In this document: positions 38,855 to 48,406 of the stretch, piece after piece
How the letters are laid out: the number at the start of each line of letters is the position of its first letter
Position numbering within the stretch: position 1 is the stretch's first letter
Source of the DNA: Pseudaquabacterium pictum
Lineage (GTDB): Bacteria; Pseudomonadota; Gammaproteobacteria; Burkholderiales; Burkholderiaceae_C
Length of the DNA: 64,000 nucleotides
Assembly (NCBI RefSeq): GCF_005403045.1
Contig: NZ_BJCL01000005.1
Span: 275,300-339,299 of the forward strand
Direction of reading: 5' to 3'
Notes under the pieces: generated by a model
Told to the model about the DNA's origin: nothing
What the model saw: the letters and a program-made list of their open reading frames with translations, nothing else
The model's database searches: none
Translations under genes and position numbers: made by a program

Positions 38855-39793
38855 ATGGGCCCCATGATCGCGAGAAGGTTGCTGGTCTCGATGCCTGCGT
38901 TGGTGGGGGTGCTGTTCCTGTGCTTCTGCCTGCTGCAGGTGGTGCCCACCGACCCGGCGCTGATCATCGCCGGCTCCGACGCCAGCCCCGAGGTGGTGGC
39001 CGGCATCCGCGCGGATCTGGGCCTCGATCGGCCGCTGCTGATCCAGTTCTTCGACTACATCCTGCGCGTGGCCCAGGGCGACCTGGGCCGCTCCATCATC
39101 AGCAACAAGTCGGTGATGGAGGAACTGCAGGCCACCGTGGGCCCCACCACCGAACTGATGCTGGGCGCCATGGTGCTGGCCGTGCCGCTGGGCCTGGTGC
39201 TGGGCACGGTGGCGGCGGTGCAGCGCGGCACGCTGATCGACCGGGCCATCGTGGCGCTGTCGGTGGCCGGGGTGTCGATGCCGGTGTTCTTCGTCGGCCT
39301 GATCCTGATGCAGTACGTCGGCTACAAGTGGGACCTGCTGCCCTTCACCGGCCGCACCGGCCCGGTCTGGGACGGCGGCCTGCCGGCGCTGATCCTGCCG
39401 GCGCTCACCCTGGGCAGCGTGCTGGTCGGCCCGATCGCCCGCATCACCCGCACCGCGGTGCTGGAGGTGCTGGGTGCCGACTTCGTGCGCACCGCGCGGG
39501 CCAAGGGCCTGAAGGAATGGGTGGTGATCGTGCACCATGCGCTGCGCAACGCGCTGATCCCGGTGGTCACCCTGGTGGGGCTGCAGGCGGCCTTCCTGCT
39601 GGGCGGCGCAGTGGTCACCGAGACCATGTTCTCCTGGCCCGGCGTGGGCCGGCTGGCGGTGGGCGCCATCGTCAGCAGTGATTTCCCCACCGCGCAGGGC
39701 GCCATCATGATCCTGGCGCTGGCCTTCCTGGTGATCAACCTGATCGTCGACGTGCTCTACGTCGTGCTCGACCCGCGGGTGCAGCGCTCATGA
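38855..39793 (+). CDS. ABC importer permease, DppB/OppB type
   Basis: A 312-aa inner-membrane permease. It begins MGPMIARRLLVSMPALVGVL, has the N-terminal permease region containing the typical QVVPTDPA and LGLDRPLLIQF segments, about six membrane helices, and the ATPase-contacting EAA-type loop near EVLGADFVRTARAKGLKE. It is the first gene of a five-gene operon and overlaps the next by four nt (ATGA). An ATG nine nt downstream (38864) is an alternative start; AAGGAG is seen at 38840-38845. Confidence 0.94.
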   Translation: MGPMIARRLLVSMPALVGVLFLCFCLLQVVPTDPALIIAGSDASPEVVAGIRADLGLDRPLLIQFFDYILRVAQGDLGRSIISNKSVMEELQATVGPTTELMLGAMVLAVPLGLVLGTVAAVQRGTLIDRAIVALSVAGVSMPVFFVGLILMQYVGYKWDLLPFTGRTGPVWDGGLPALILPALTLGSVLVGPIARITRTAVLEVLGADFVRTARAKGLKEWVVIVHHALRNALIPVVTLVGLQAAFLLGGAVVTETMFSWPGVGRLAVGAIVSSDFPTAQGAIMILALAFLVINLIVDVLYVVLDPRVQRS

Positions 39794-40677
39794 ACACCAC
39801 GTCTGCTGCATTGCCGGCTGCGCCGGCTATCAACGCCGGTGTCGGCCGCCGCGCCAGCCTGGTGGCCCGCCTGGCCCGCGACCGGGTGGCCCTGGTGTCG
39901 GCCGTGCTGCTGGGGCTGATCGTGCTGTCGGCCATGTGCGCGCCCTGGGTCGCGCCTTATGACCCGTACTACACGGACCTGAGCAAGACCATGCAGCCGC
40001 CCAGTGCCGCGCACTGGTTCGGCACCGACAACACCGGCCGCGACCTGCTCAGCCGCGTGCTCTACGGCGCCCGCAACACCCTGGTGATGGGCCTGGCCGG
40101 CGTGCTGCTGGGCGGTGGCCTGGGGGCGGTGCTGGGCATCCTGGCGGCGTTCTACAAGCGCATCGACCCCTGGATCATGCGGCTGGTCGACATCCTGCTG
40201 GCCTTCCCGGCCATCATGATCGGCCTGGCGGTGGCGGCCATCCTGGGCTCGGGCCTGTCGGCGGTGATCTTCGCGCTGGTGGTGTCCACCGTGCCCGATG
40301 TGGCACGGGTGGCGCGCGGCGCCGCGGTCGGCGTGATGGGGCAGGAATTCATGGAGGCCGGCCGTGCCGTGGGCCTGCGCAACGGCACGCTGATCTGGCG
40401 CTACCTCACGCTGAACTGCATCTCCACCATCGCGGTGTTCCTCACTCTGCGCTTCGGCCAGGTGATCCTGGTCGGCTCGGCACTCGGTTTCCTGGGCATG
40501 GGTGCCCAGCCGCCGGTGGCCGAGCTCGGCATGATGGCCGCGCAGGGACGCGATTTCCTGTTCATGGCGCCGCACATCGCCACGATTCCCAGCCTGGCCA
40601 TCTTCGTCATCGTGCTCACCGCCAACCTGCTGGGCGATGCGGTGCGCGACGTGCTGGACCCCCGACTGCAGCAATAG
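39790..40677 (+). CDS. ABC importer permease, DppC/OppC type
   Basis: A 295-aa permease pairing with the preceding gene. The short cytoplasmic N-terminus ends in a first membrane helix (VALVSAVLLGLIVLSAMCAP), followed by the OppC_N signature DLSKTMQPPSAAHWFGTDNT and GRDLLSRVLYGARNTL. The EAA loop is at MGQEFMEAGRAVGLRNGTLI. Translation is coupled to the upstream permease through an ATGA overlap. Confidence 0.95.
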   Translation: MNTTSAALPAAPAINAGVGRRASLVARLARDRVALVSAVLLGLIVLSAMCAPWVAPYDPYYTDLSKTMQPPSAAHWFGTDNTGRDLLSRVLYGARNTLVMGLAGVLLGGGLGAVLGILAAFYKRIDPWIMRLVDILLAFPAIMIGLAVAAILGSGLSAVIFALVVSTVPDVARVARGAAVGVMGQEFMEAGRAVGLRNGTLIWRYLTLNCISTIAVFLTLRFGQVILVGSALGFLGMGAQPPVAELGMMAAQGRDFLFMAPHIATIPSLAIFVIVLTANLLGDAVRDVLDPRLQQ

Positions 40678-40740
40678 CCCGACGAGCGCAGACACATGCG
40701 CCCATCCCCCACGCCCACCGAGGCACCTCAGGAGACCCCG

Positions 40741-42333
40741 ATGCGCTTGCACCTGCCCCGCGTTGTTGCCGCCGGCCTTCTGGCCACCTTGGCCGCCCTG
40801 GCCGGCACCGCCGCCACCGCCCAGACGCTGAACATGGCCAAGGCCCTGGACAGCCCGCACTACGACAGCCAGCGCACCACATGGAGCCCCACGTCGGATG
40901 TGACGCACATGATCCAGGACACCCTGGTGGCGCTCGACTGGGACGGCAAGACCGCCGTGCCGCTGCTGGCCAGGAGCTGGACGGTCAGCCCCGACGGCAA
41001 GCTCTACACCTTCAAGCTGCGCGACGACGTGCAGTTCTGCAGCGGCAAGAAGTTCACCGCGGCCGACGTGCTCTACAGCTTCAACCGCCAGAAGGACCCG
41101 GCCACCCGCGCGCCCTATGCCTGGCGCGCCGGCAAGATCAAGGACCTGCGGGCACCCGACCCGTACACGGTGGAGTACGAGCTGAGCGAGCCGTACTCCG
41201 ACCTGCTGGTGCAGCTGACCATGTTCAACAACAGCATCCACAACAAAGAGAGCGTGGATGCCCTGGGCAAGGACTACGGCATCAAGGGCATCGACGGCAC
41301 CGGCCCCTGGTGCTGGGTGAGCTGGCAGCCGCGCACCGAGCTGCAGCTCAAGCGGCATGACGCCTACAAGTGGGGCCCCACGCCGATGTACAAGAACCCC
41401 GGGCCGGTGAAGTTCGAGCGGTTGTCGATCAAGATCGTGCCCGAGGACTCCAGCCGCCTGGCAGCCATGATGAGCGGCCGCTTCGACATCACCACCCACT
41501 TCCCCACCCAGTTCATCGACCAGGCCAAGAAGAGCCCGATGCTGAACGTGGAGGAGGCCAAGCCCAACTTCCAGCTGATGTACTTCGGCTTCAAGGCCGA
41601 CCGGCCGCTGGTCAAGGACAAACGGGTGCGCGAGGCCATGAGCATCGGCATCAACCGGGCCGAGCTGGTCAAGGGCGTGATGCTGGGCCAGGCGGCGCCG
41701 GCCTACACCTACATCCACCCCGATGCGCTGGACTTCAACCCCGCCACCAAGGGCATCATCAAGGAAGACGTGGCCCGCGCCAACAGGCTGCTGGATGAAG
41801 CCGGCTGGGCCAAGAAGGGGCCGGACGGCATCCGCATGAACGCCCAGGGCGAGCGCCTGGCGCCGGTGGTGTTCATTCCGCAGGTGACCTACTTCCCGCG
41901 CATGACAGAGGCCATCCAGGGCTACATGCGCAAGATCGGCGTCGACTGGAAGATCACCGCGCTCGAATCGACCATCATGCCGGCCAAGTTGAGCGGCCAG
42001 GACTTCGACCTGTGGACCGTGACCGTGCCCTACCTGTCGGCCGGCGAGCTGATGATCTTCTACTTCGACAGCGAGCAGATCCCGGTGCCCAACCGCATGA
42101 ACTGGAAGGACGCCGCCACCGATGCCGCCATCCGCAAGGGCAAGACCGCGCTGAACGCGGCAGACCGGTCGGCCGGCTTCATGGCCGTGCAGGACATCGT
42201 GATGAAGGAGCACCTCTGGATCCCGGTCATGGCGCCCAGCATGTACCAGACCAGCACCAAGAAGGTGAAGGGCGCGCGCGCCCACATGCTGTTCCAGTAC
42301 ACCTTCTACAAGGGCCTGGACACCTCGTTCTGA
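40741..42333 (+). CDS. ABC importer substrate-binding protein, family 5
   Basis: A 530-aa periplasmic solute-binding protein of the peptide/nickel (SBP_bac_5) family. The signal peptide is MRLHLPRVVAAGLLATLAAL ending near TAATA|QTL. The mature part shows AKALDSPHYDSQRTTWSPTS, LARSWTVSPDGKLYTFKLRD, VQFCSGKKFTAADVLYSFNR and the later RVREAMSIGINRAELVKGVM hinge region. The start at 40741 has AGGAG eight nt upstream and gives a standard signal. No lipobox is present. The ligand may be a peptide or another small compound. Confidence 0.93.
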   Translation: MRLHLPRVVAAGLLATLAALAGTAATAQTLNMAKALDSPHYDSQRTTWSPTSDVTHMIQDTLVALDWDGKTAVPLLARSWTVSPDGKLYTFKLRDDVQFCSGKKFTAADVLYSFNRQKDPATRAPYAWRAGKIKDLRAPDPYTVEYELSEPYSDLLVQLTMFNNSIHNKESVDALGKDYGIKGIDGTGPWCWVSWQPRTELQLKRHDAYKWGPTPMYKNPGPVKFERLSIKIVPEDSSRLAAMMSGRFDITTHFPTQFIDQAKKSPMLNVEEAKPNFQLMYFGFKADRPLVKDKRVREAMSIGINRAELVKGVMLGQAAPAYTYIHPDALDFNPATKGIIKEDVARANRLLDEAGWAKKGPDGIRMNAQGERLAPVVFIPQVTYFPRMTEAIQGYMRKIGVDWKITALESTIMPAKLSGQDFDLWTVTVPYLSAGELMIFYFDSEQIPVPNRMNWKDAATDAAIRKGKTALNAADRSAGFMAVQDIVMKEHLWIPVMAPSMYQTSTKKVKGARAHMLFQYTFYKGLDTSF

Positions 42334-43385
42334 TGAGCACCTCCACACCCGCTGGCGGGCCGCCCCAGGACGACGCCCCGCTGCTCGACGTGCGCAACCT
42401 GCGCACCTGGTTCCACACCGAGCGCGGCCTGTTCAAGGCCGTGGACGGCATCAGCTTCCAGGTGCTACGCGGCCGCGCCGTGGGGCTGGTGGGTGAATCG
42501 GGCTGCGGCAAGAGCGTCACCTCGCTGTCGCTGATGGGCCTGGTGCCGCAGCCGCCCGGCCAGGTGCAGGCCGATGCGCTGCTGTTCGAGGGCCGCGACG
42601 TGATGGCGCTGTCGGCCGAGGAGCGGCGCCTGCTGCGTGGCGGCCGCATGGCCATGGTGTTCCAGGAGCCGATGACCAGCCTGAACCCGGTGCACACCAT
42701 CGGCGCGCAGATCGTCGAGGCCCTGCGCGCCCACACCGGCCTGTCCTACGACGACGCCAAGAAGCGCGCCATCGAGGTGCTGGAGCTGGTGCGCATCCCG
42801 TCGGCGGCGCAGCGGTTCGACGACTTTCCGCACCGGCTGTCGGGCGGCATGCGCCAGCGGGTGATGATCGCCATGGCCCTGGCCTGCGAGCCGGTGCTGC
42901 TGGTGGCCGACGAGCCCACCACCGCGCTGGATGTGACGATCCAGGCCCAGATCCTCGACCTGCTGCGCGATCTGCAGCAGCGCCTGGGCATGGCGGTGCT
43001 GATCATCACGCACGACCTGGGCGTCATCGCCGAACTGGTCGACGAGGTGATCGTGATGTACGCCGGCCAGATCGTCGAGAGCGCGCCGGTGCAGGCCCTG
43101 TTCGACGACCCGCAGCATCCGTACACCATCGGCCTGCTGGGCTCGATTCCGCGGCTGGATGTGGTGCGTGAACGGCTGTCCACCATCGAGGGCAGTGTGC
43201 CCAGCCCGGACAGCCAGCCGGCGGGCTGCCGCTTTGCGCCGCGCTGCCCGTTTGCCGATGCCCATTGCCATGCCAGCCAGCCGCCGCTGCGCAGCATGGG
43301 CCCCGGCCACCAGGTGGCCTGCTGGAAGGCGCCGGTGGAACTGGGCCGACCCATGCAACAGGAGCTGGCCGATGTCGCCCGTTGA
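42333..43385 (+). CDS. ABC importer ATPase, DppD/OppD type
   Basis: A 350-aa ATPase. Walker A is GESGCGKS, the Q-loop lies in [11 protein letters not shown], the signature is [16 protein letters not shown], Walker B is [13 protein letters not shown] and the switch His is in [11 protein letters not shown]. The C-terminal oligopeptide-transport motif with four spaced cysteines ([14 protein letters not shown] ... C) is present, typical of the family and sometimes binding an Fe-S cluster. The start codon overlaps the preceding stop as TGATG. Confidence 0.95.
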   Translation: MSTSTPAGGPPQDDAPLLDVRNLRTWFHTERGLFKAVDGISFQVLRGRAVGLVGESGCGKSVTSLSLMGLVPQPPGQVQADALLFEGRDVMALSAEERRLLRGGRMAMVFQEPMTSLNPVHTIGAQIVEALRAHTGLSYDDAKKRAIEVLELVRIPSAAQRFDDFPHRLSGGMRQRVMIAMALACEPVLLVADEPTTALDVTIQAQILDLLRDLQQRLGMAVLIITHDLGVIAELVDEVIVMYAGQIVESAPVQALFDDPQHPYTIGLLGSIPRLDVVRERLSTIEGSVPSPDSQPAGCRFAPRCPFADAHCHASQPPLRSMGPGHQVACWKAPVELGRPMQQELADVAR

Positions 43386-44484
43386 TGCCGCCCTGGAGAC
43401 CACGGCCGCCACGCCGGTGCTGTCGGTGCGCAGCCTGGTCAAGCATTTCCCGGTGCAGCGTGGCGTCGTCATCAGCCGCACCGTGGGCCAGGTGCGGGCG
43501 GTGGACGATGTCAGCTTCGACATCGCCCGCGGCGAGACGCTGGCGCTGGTCGGGGAATCGGGCTGCGGCAAGAGCACCACCGGCCGCCTGGTGCTGCGGC
43601 TGATCGCGCCGTCCGGCGGCTCGGTGCAGTTCAAGGGCCAGGAGATTGCCACCGCCTCCGATGAGCAGATGCGCGCCATGCGCCGCCACCTGCAGATCAT
43701 CTTCCAGGATCCGTACGCGTCGCTGAACCCGCGCATGACCATCGGCGACATCCTCACCGAGCCGATGGCGGTGCACGGCATCGGCAGCCCGGCCGAGCGC
43801 GCCGAGCGGGTGAAGGAACTGCTGCAGGTGGTGGGCCTGCTGCCCGAGCATGCGCGCCGCTACCCGCACCAGTTCTCGGGTGGCCAGCGCCAGCGCATCG
43901 GCATCGCCCGCGCGCTGGCGGTGCAGCCCGATCTCATCGTCTGCGACGAGCCGGTGTCGGCGCTGGATGTGTCCATCCAGGCCCAGGTGGTCAACCTGCT
44001 GCAGGATCTGCAGAAGCGCTTCGGCCTGAGCTACCTGTTCATCGCCCACGACCTGGCGGTGGTCAAGCACATCAGCGACCGGGTGGCGGTGATGTACCTG
44101 GGCAAGCTGGTGGAGATCGCCGACAAGAAGGCGCTCTACGCCCGGCCGCTGCACCCCTACACCCAGGCCCTGCTGTCGGCCATCCCGCGGCCCGAGCCCG
44201 GCCTGCAGCGCACCCGCATCCTGCTGACCGGCGACGTGCCCAGCGCCATGCATCCGCCCAGCGGCTGCCGCTTCCACACCCGCTGCCCGCATGCGCAGGA
44301 GCGCTGCCGCAGCGAGGAGCCCGCATTGCGCGATGCCGGCCCCGGCCACCGCGTGGCCTGCCACTTCTTCGAGACGCTGCCGTTGCCGGCCGGCGTGGCG
44401 GCGGTGGAACGGCAGGACCAGGGGCGCTTTGCGCTGCGCCTGGCCGCCTTCGAGGCGGCACGCCGGACGAACCTGCAGGGTTGA
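43372..44484 (+). CDS. ABC importer ATPase, DppF/OppF type
   Basis: A 370-aa ATPase that completes the importer. Walker A is GESGCGKS, signature [16 protein letters not shown], Walker [13 protein letters not shown], switch [12 protein letters not shown], and the cysteine-rich tail [14 protein letters not shown]. The ATG at 43372 has AGGAG nine nt upstream and overlaps the previous gene by 14 nt. It is the last gene of the operon; a 157-nt space with a long dyad separates it from etfB. Confidence 0.95.
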   Translation: MSPVDAALETTAATPVLSVRSLVKHFPVQRGVVISRTVGQVRAVDDVSFDIARGETLALVGESGCGKSTTGRLVLRLIAPSGGSVQFKGQEIATASDEQMRAMRRHLQIIFQDPYASLNPRMTIGDILTEPMAVHGIGSPAERAERVKELLQVVGLLPEHARRYPHQFSGGQRQRIGIARALAVQPDLIVCDEPVSALDVSIQAQVVNLLQDLQKRFGLSYLFIAHDLAVVKHISDRVAVMYLGKLVEIADKKALYARPLHPYTQALLSAIPRPEPGLQRTRILLTGDVPSAMHPPSGCRFHTRCPHAQERCRSEEPALRDAGPGHRVACHFFETLPLPAGVAAVERQDQGRFALRLAAFEAARRTNLQG

Positions 44485-44522
44485 CCCTCAGGTGACGGCG
44501 CTGCCAGGGCCGCCTGGGGCAC

Positions 44523-44562
44523 AATGGCAAAAAATAGCACGACCGTTCGATTTCTTGCCATT
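44523..44562. promoter_or_regulatory. 40-bp interrupted palindrome upstream of etfB, candidate operator
   Basis: Arms AATGGCAA (44523-44530) and TTGCCATT (44555-44562) are perfect inverted repeats, and the 24-nt centre is itself largely symmetric around AGCACGACCGTTCGAT: 16 of 24 positions match its reverse complement. A dyad this size upstream of fatty-acid-oxidation genes fits a TetR- or GntR-type operator, but the regulator is not encoded next to it. It lies about 80 nt before the etfB start codon. Confidence 0.55.
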
Positions 44563-44641
44563 CCTCGCTGCACACCCCGCCACCTAGAATTCGGCGGAAG
44601 CCATCGAGAGTCCATTTCCATCCATCCAGGAGCCGCGTGAC

Positions 44642-45391
44642 ATGAAGGTATTGGTGCCCGTGAAGCGTGTTGTCGACTACAACGTCAAGGTGCGTGTGAA
44701 GTCCGACGGCACGGGGGTCGACATCGCCAACGTCAAGATGAGCATGAACCCCTTCGACGAGATCGCCGTCGAGGAGGCCGTGCGCCTGAAGGAGAAGGGC
44801 GTGGTCACCGAGGTGATCGCCGTCTCCTGCGGTGTCACCCAGTGCCAGGAGACGCTGCGCACGGCCATGGCCATCGGTGCAGACCGCGGCATCCTGGTCG
44901 AGTGCGCCGACGAGCTGCAGCCCCTGGCCGTGGCCAAGCTGCTGAAGGCCCTGGTCGACAAGGAGCAGCCCGGCCTGATCATCCTGGGCAAGCAGGCCAT
45001 CGACGATGACTGCAACCAGACTGGTCAGATGCTGGCGGCGCTGGCTGGCCTGCCGCAGGCCACCTTCGCCAGCAAGGTCGAAGTTGCCGACGGCAAGCTG
45101 ACGTGTACCCGCGAGATCGACGGCGGCCTGGAGACGCTGAGCTTGAGCCTGCCGGCGGTGATCACCACCGACCTGCGCCTGAACGAGCCGCGCTACGTCA
45201 CCCTGCCCAACATCATGAAGGCGAAGAAGAAGACGCTGGATGTGGTGAAGCCGGCCGACCTGGGCGTGGACGTGACCCCGCGCATCAAGACGCTGAACGT
45301 GAGCGAGCCGCCCAAGCGCGGCGCCGGCATCAAGGTGCCTGATGTGGCGACGCTGGTGGCGAAGCTGAAGAACGAAGCAAAGGTGATCTGA
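44642..45391 (+). CDS. etfB: Electron transfer flavoprotein, beta subunit
   Basis: A 249-aa subunit of the FAD/AMP-containing electron carrier that takes electrons from acyl-CoA dehydrogenases and passes them to ETF:quinone oxidoreductase. It starts [20 protein letters not shown]; the AMP-binding region includes [20 protein letters not shown], and the recognition-loop segment [20 protein letters not shown] is intact. Length is normal. etfA follows after 106 nt. The upstream dyad may regulate both. Confidence 0.97.
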   Translation: MKVLVPVKRVVDYNVKVRVKSDGTGVDIANVKMSMNPFDEIAVEEAVRLKEKGVVTEVIAVSCGVTQCQETLRTAMAIGADRGILVECADELQPLAVAKLLKALVDKEQPGLIILGKQAIDDDCNQTGQMLAALAGLPQATFASKVEVADGKLTCTREIDGGLETLSLSLPAVITTDLRLNEPRYVTLPNIMKAKKKTLDVVKPADLGVDVTPRIKTLNVSEPPKRGAGIKVPDVATLVAKLKNEAKVI

Positions 45392-45497
45392 CGGTAAGCC
45401 GGACGCCGGTGGCGCCGTCCTACCTCGTCTCGTTCGAGCGGTCGCCTGCGGTGCCGCTCAACTCTCCGGACCTCGTTCCGGCTCTTTGGAGATTTTC

Positions 45498-46430
45498 ATG
45501 ACTGTTCTGGTGATTGCCGAACACGACAACGCGTCGATCAAGGGATCGACCCTGAACACCGTCACCGCAGCACTGGCCTGCGGTGGTGATGTGCATGTGC
45601 TGGTGGCCGGCGAAAACGCCGGTGCCGCCGCCGCAGCCGCCGCGCAGATCGCCGGCGTGGCCAAGGTGCTGCATGCCGACGGCGCCGGCCTGGGCCATGG
45701 CCTGGCAGAGAACCTGGCCGCGCAAGTCGTTGCGATCGCCGGCAGCTACAGCCACCTGCTGTTCCCCGCCACCGCCGCCGGCAAGAACGTGTCGCCCCGC
45801 GTGGCCGCGCTGCTGGACGTGGCGCAGATCAGCGACGCCACCAAGGTCATCAGCGCCGACACCTTCGAACGCCCGATCTACGCCGGCAACGCCATCGCCA
45901 CGGTGCAGAGCAGCGATGCCACCAAGGTGATCACCGTGCGCACCACCGGCTTCGATGCCGCTGCGGCCACCGGTGGCAGCGCCGCGGTGGAGACCATCGC
46001 CGCGGTGGCGCCGGCAGCCAGTAGCAGCTGGCAGGGCAGCGAGATCGCCAAGAACGACCGGCCCGAACTGACCGCCGCCAAGATCATCGTCAGCGGTGGC
46101 CGGGCGCTGGGCAGCAGCGAGAAGTTCAACGAGGTGCTGACGCCGCTGGCCGACAAGCTGGGCGCCGCCCTGGGCGCCAGCCGCGCCGCGGTGGACGCCG
46201 GCTACGCGCCGAATGACTGGCAGGTGGGCCAGACCGGCAAGATCGTCGCGCCCAGCCTGTATGTGGCGTGCGGCATCTCCGGGGCCATCCAGCACCTGGC
46301 CGGCATGAAGGACAGCAAGGTGATCGTGGCCATCAACAAGGACCCCGAGGCGCCGATCTTCAGTGTGGCCGACTACGGCCTGGAAGCCGACCTGTTCACC
46401 GCCGTGCCCGAGCTGATCAACACGCTGTGA
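45498..46430 (+). CDS. etfA: Electron transfer flavoprotein, alpha subunit
   Basis: A 310-aa FAD-binding partner of EtfB. It begins [20 protein letters not shown]; the C-terminal FAD domain shows [55 protein letters not shown] and the closing [10 protein letters not shown], all standard. GGAG lies 8-9 nt before the ATG at 45498. A terminator-like hairpin follows 35 nt after the stop. Confidence 0.97.
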   Translation: MTVLVIAEHDNASIKGSTLNTVTAALACGGDVHVLVAGENAGAAAAAAAQIAGVAKVLHADGAGLGHGLAENLAAQVVAIAGSYSHLLFPATAAGKNVSPRVAALLDVAQISDATKVISADTFERPIYAGNAIATVQSSDATKVITVRTTGFDAAAATGGSAAVETIAAVAPAASSSWQGSEIAKNDRPELTAAKIIVSGGRALGSSEKFNEVLTPLADKLGAALGASRAAVDAGYAPNDWQVGQTGKIVAPSLYVACGISGAIQHLAGMKDSKVIVAINKDPEAPIFSVADYGLEADLFTAVPELINTL

Positions 46431-46465
46431 CCCCGCGCGCCTGAAGCGCCTTGAACGACCCTGAA

Positions 46466-46485
46466 GGGCGCCGAAGTCGGCGCCC
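46466..46485 (+). terminator. Hairpin terminator after etfA
   Basis: GGGCGCC and GGCGCCC pair perfectly around a GAAGTC loop, followed by TTGCTTCAT. The uridine tract is short, so termination may be partial, leaving read-through into the acyl-CoA dehydrogenase gene 21 nt downstream. Confidence 0.65.
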
Positions 46486-46506
46486 TTGCTTCATCCGGAG
46501 ACTGAA

Positions 46507-48297
46507 ATGACCTACCTCGCCCCTGTCAAGGACATGCTGTTCGTGATGAACCACGTCGCCGGCCTGGAGGCCGTGGCCACGCTGCCGGGGTTCGAAGATG
46601 CCGGCCCCGACACGGCCGCGGCCGTGCTGGACGAATGCGCCAAGCTCAACCAGGACGTGATCGCGCCGCTGAACTGGGAAGGCGACAAGGCACCCTCGTC
46701 GTTCAAGGATGGCGTGGTCACCACCACCGCCGGCTTCAAGGAGGCGTTCAAGCAGTACGGCGCTGGCGGCTGGCAGGGCGTGCACCACCCGGTGGACTTC
46801 GGCGGCCAGGGCCTGCCCAAGCTGATCCACGCGGCCTGCATCGAGATGGTCAACAGCGCCAACATGAGCTTTGCGCTGTGCCCGCTGCTGACCGACGGCG
46901 CCATCGAGGCCCTGCTGACCGCCGGCAGCGACGAGCTGAAGGCCCGCTACCTGGCGCCGATGGTCGAAGGCCGCTGGACCGGCACGATGAACCTGACCGA
47001 GCCGCAGGCCGGCTCTGACCTGAGCATGGTGCGCAGCCGCGCCGAGCCGCAGCCCGACGGCACCTACAAGCTGTTCGGCACCAAGATCTACATCACCTAC
47101 GGTGAGCACGACATGGCCGAGAACATCGTCCATCTGGTGCTGGCCCGGGTGACCGGCGCGCCCGAGGGCGTGAAGGGCATCTCGCTGTTCGTCTGCCCCA
47201 AGTACATGGTCAACGCCGACGGCAGCCTGGGCGCGCGCAACGATGTGCACTGCGTCAGCATCGAGCACAAGATGGGCATCAAGGCCAGCCCCACCGCGGT
47301 GCTGCAGTACGGTGACCACGGTGGCGCCATCGGCTACCTGGTTGGCCAGGAGAACCGCGGCCTGGAGTACATGTTCGTGATGATGAACGCCGCCCGTTTC
47401 GCGGTGGGGCAGCAGGGCATCGCGGTGTCGGAGCGGGCCTACCAGAAGGCGGTGCAGTACGCCCGCGACCGGGTGCAGAGCCGCCCGGTGGACGGCAGCC
47501 TGAACACCGCCGCGCCGATCATCCACCACCCCGATGTCAAGCGCATGCTGATGACCATGCGCGCCTACACCGAGGGCTGCCGCGCCATGGCCTTCGTGGC
47601 CGCCGCGGCGCTGGACGCCGCCCATGCCCACCCCGATGCCGCGGTGCGCAAGCAGAACCAGGCCTTCTATGAATTCATGGTGCCGCTGGTCAAGGGCTAC
47701 AGCACCGAGGTGAGCCTGGAAGTCACCAGCCTGGGCGTGCAGGTGCATGGCGGCATGGGCTTCATCGAGGAGACCGGCGCGGCGCAGCACTACCGCGACG
47801 CCAAGATCCTCACCATCTATGAAGGCACCACCGCCATCCAGGCCAACGACCTGGTCGGCCGCAAGACCGCCCGCGACGGCGGCGCCACGGTACGGGCGAT
47901 CTGCGAGCAGATCCAGGACACCGAGGCCCAGCTGGCCGCGCGCTCCAGCGATGCCGCCAAGGCCGTGGGCAAGCGCCTGGCCGCCGGCCGCCAGGCCCTG
48001 CTGGATGCCGCGGCCTTCATCGCCAGCGGTGCCAAGGGCAGCCCGAATGCGGTGTTCGCCGGCAGCGTGCCCTACCTGATGCTGGCGGGCAACGTGATGG
48101 CCGGCTGGCAGCTGGCCCGCTCACTGATCGCCGCCGAGGACCAACTGGCCGCCGGCAACGAGCCCGACTTCATGCGCGCCAAGATCACCACCGCGCGCTT
48201 CTACGCCGACCACATCCTCAGCAAGGCGCCGGGCGTGCGCGACAGCATCGTCGACGGCGCTGCCGGCGTCACCGAGATGGCGCTGGACGCGTTCTGA
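46507..48297 (+). CDS. Acyl-CoA dehydrogenase, DmdC-like long form
   Basis: A 596-aa FAD enzyme with the extra C-terminal domain seen in the 3-methylmercaptopropionyl-CoA dehydrogenase-like branch. It starts MTYLAPVKDMLFVMNHVAGL. The FAD/substrate region shows GTMNLTEPQAGSDLSMVRSR, and the catalytic-base segment is AKILTIYEGTTAIQANDLVG with the expected glutamate. It oxidises an acyl-CoA to the trans-2-enoyl-CoA, handing electrons to the adjacent ETF. Chain length is uncertain; DMSP breakdown is not implied by this family alone. CATCCGGAG (46492-46500) supplies a ribosome site for the ATG at 46507. Confidence 0.94.
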   Translation: MTYLAPVKDMLFVMNHVAGLEAVATLPGFEDAGPDTAAAVLDECAKLNQDVIAPLNWEGDKAPSSFKDGVVTTTAGFKEAFKQYGAGGWQGVHHPVDFGGQGLPKLIHAACIEMVNSANMSFALCPLLTDGAIEALLTAGSDELKARYLAPMVEGRWTGTMNLTEPQAGSDLSMVRSRAEPQPDGTYKLFGTKIYITYGEHDMAENIVHLVLARVTGAPEGVKGISLFVCPKYMVNADGSLGARNDVHCVSIEHKMGIKASPTAVLQYGDHGGAIGYLVGQENRGLEYMFVMMNAARFAVGQQGIAVSERAYQKAVQYARDRVQSRPVDGSLNTAAPIIHHPDVKRMLMTMRAYTEGCRAMAFVAAAALDAAHAHPDAAVRKQNQAFYEFMVPLVKGYSTEVSLEVTSLGVQVHGGMGFIEETGAAQHYRDAKILTIYEGTTAIQANDLVGRKTARDGGATVRAICEQIQDTEAQLAARSSDAAKAVGKRLAAGRQALLDAAAFIASGAKGSPNAVFAGSVPYLMLAGNVMAGWQLARSLIAAEDQLAAGNEPDFMRAKITTARFYADHILSKAPGVRDSIVDGAAGVTEMALDAF

Positions 48298-48406
48298 CCC
48301 GGGCCGTGCCCACCCCGGGGCGCATGTCGCTCCGGTGATAGTGACCGGCCGGTGCGCCCTCGCACACTGGCACGCTTGTTCCCAAATTCCTGACCTGGAG
48401 CCACCC

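Noticed and set aside
45400..45440. Terminator between etfB and etfA
   Set aside because: A GGACG/CGTCC stem is present but imperfect and has no T tract; etfB and etfA are expected to be co-transcribed.
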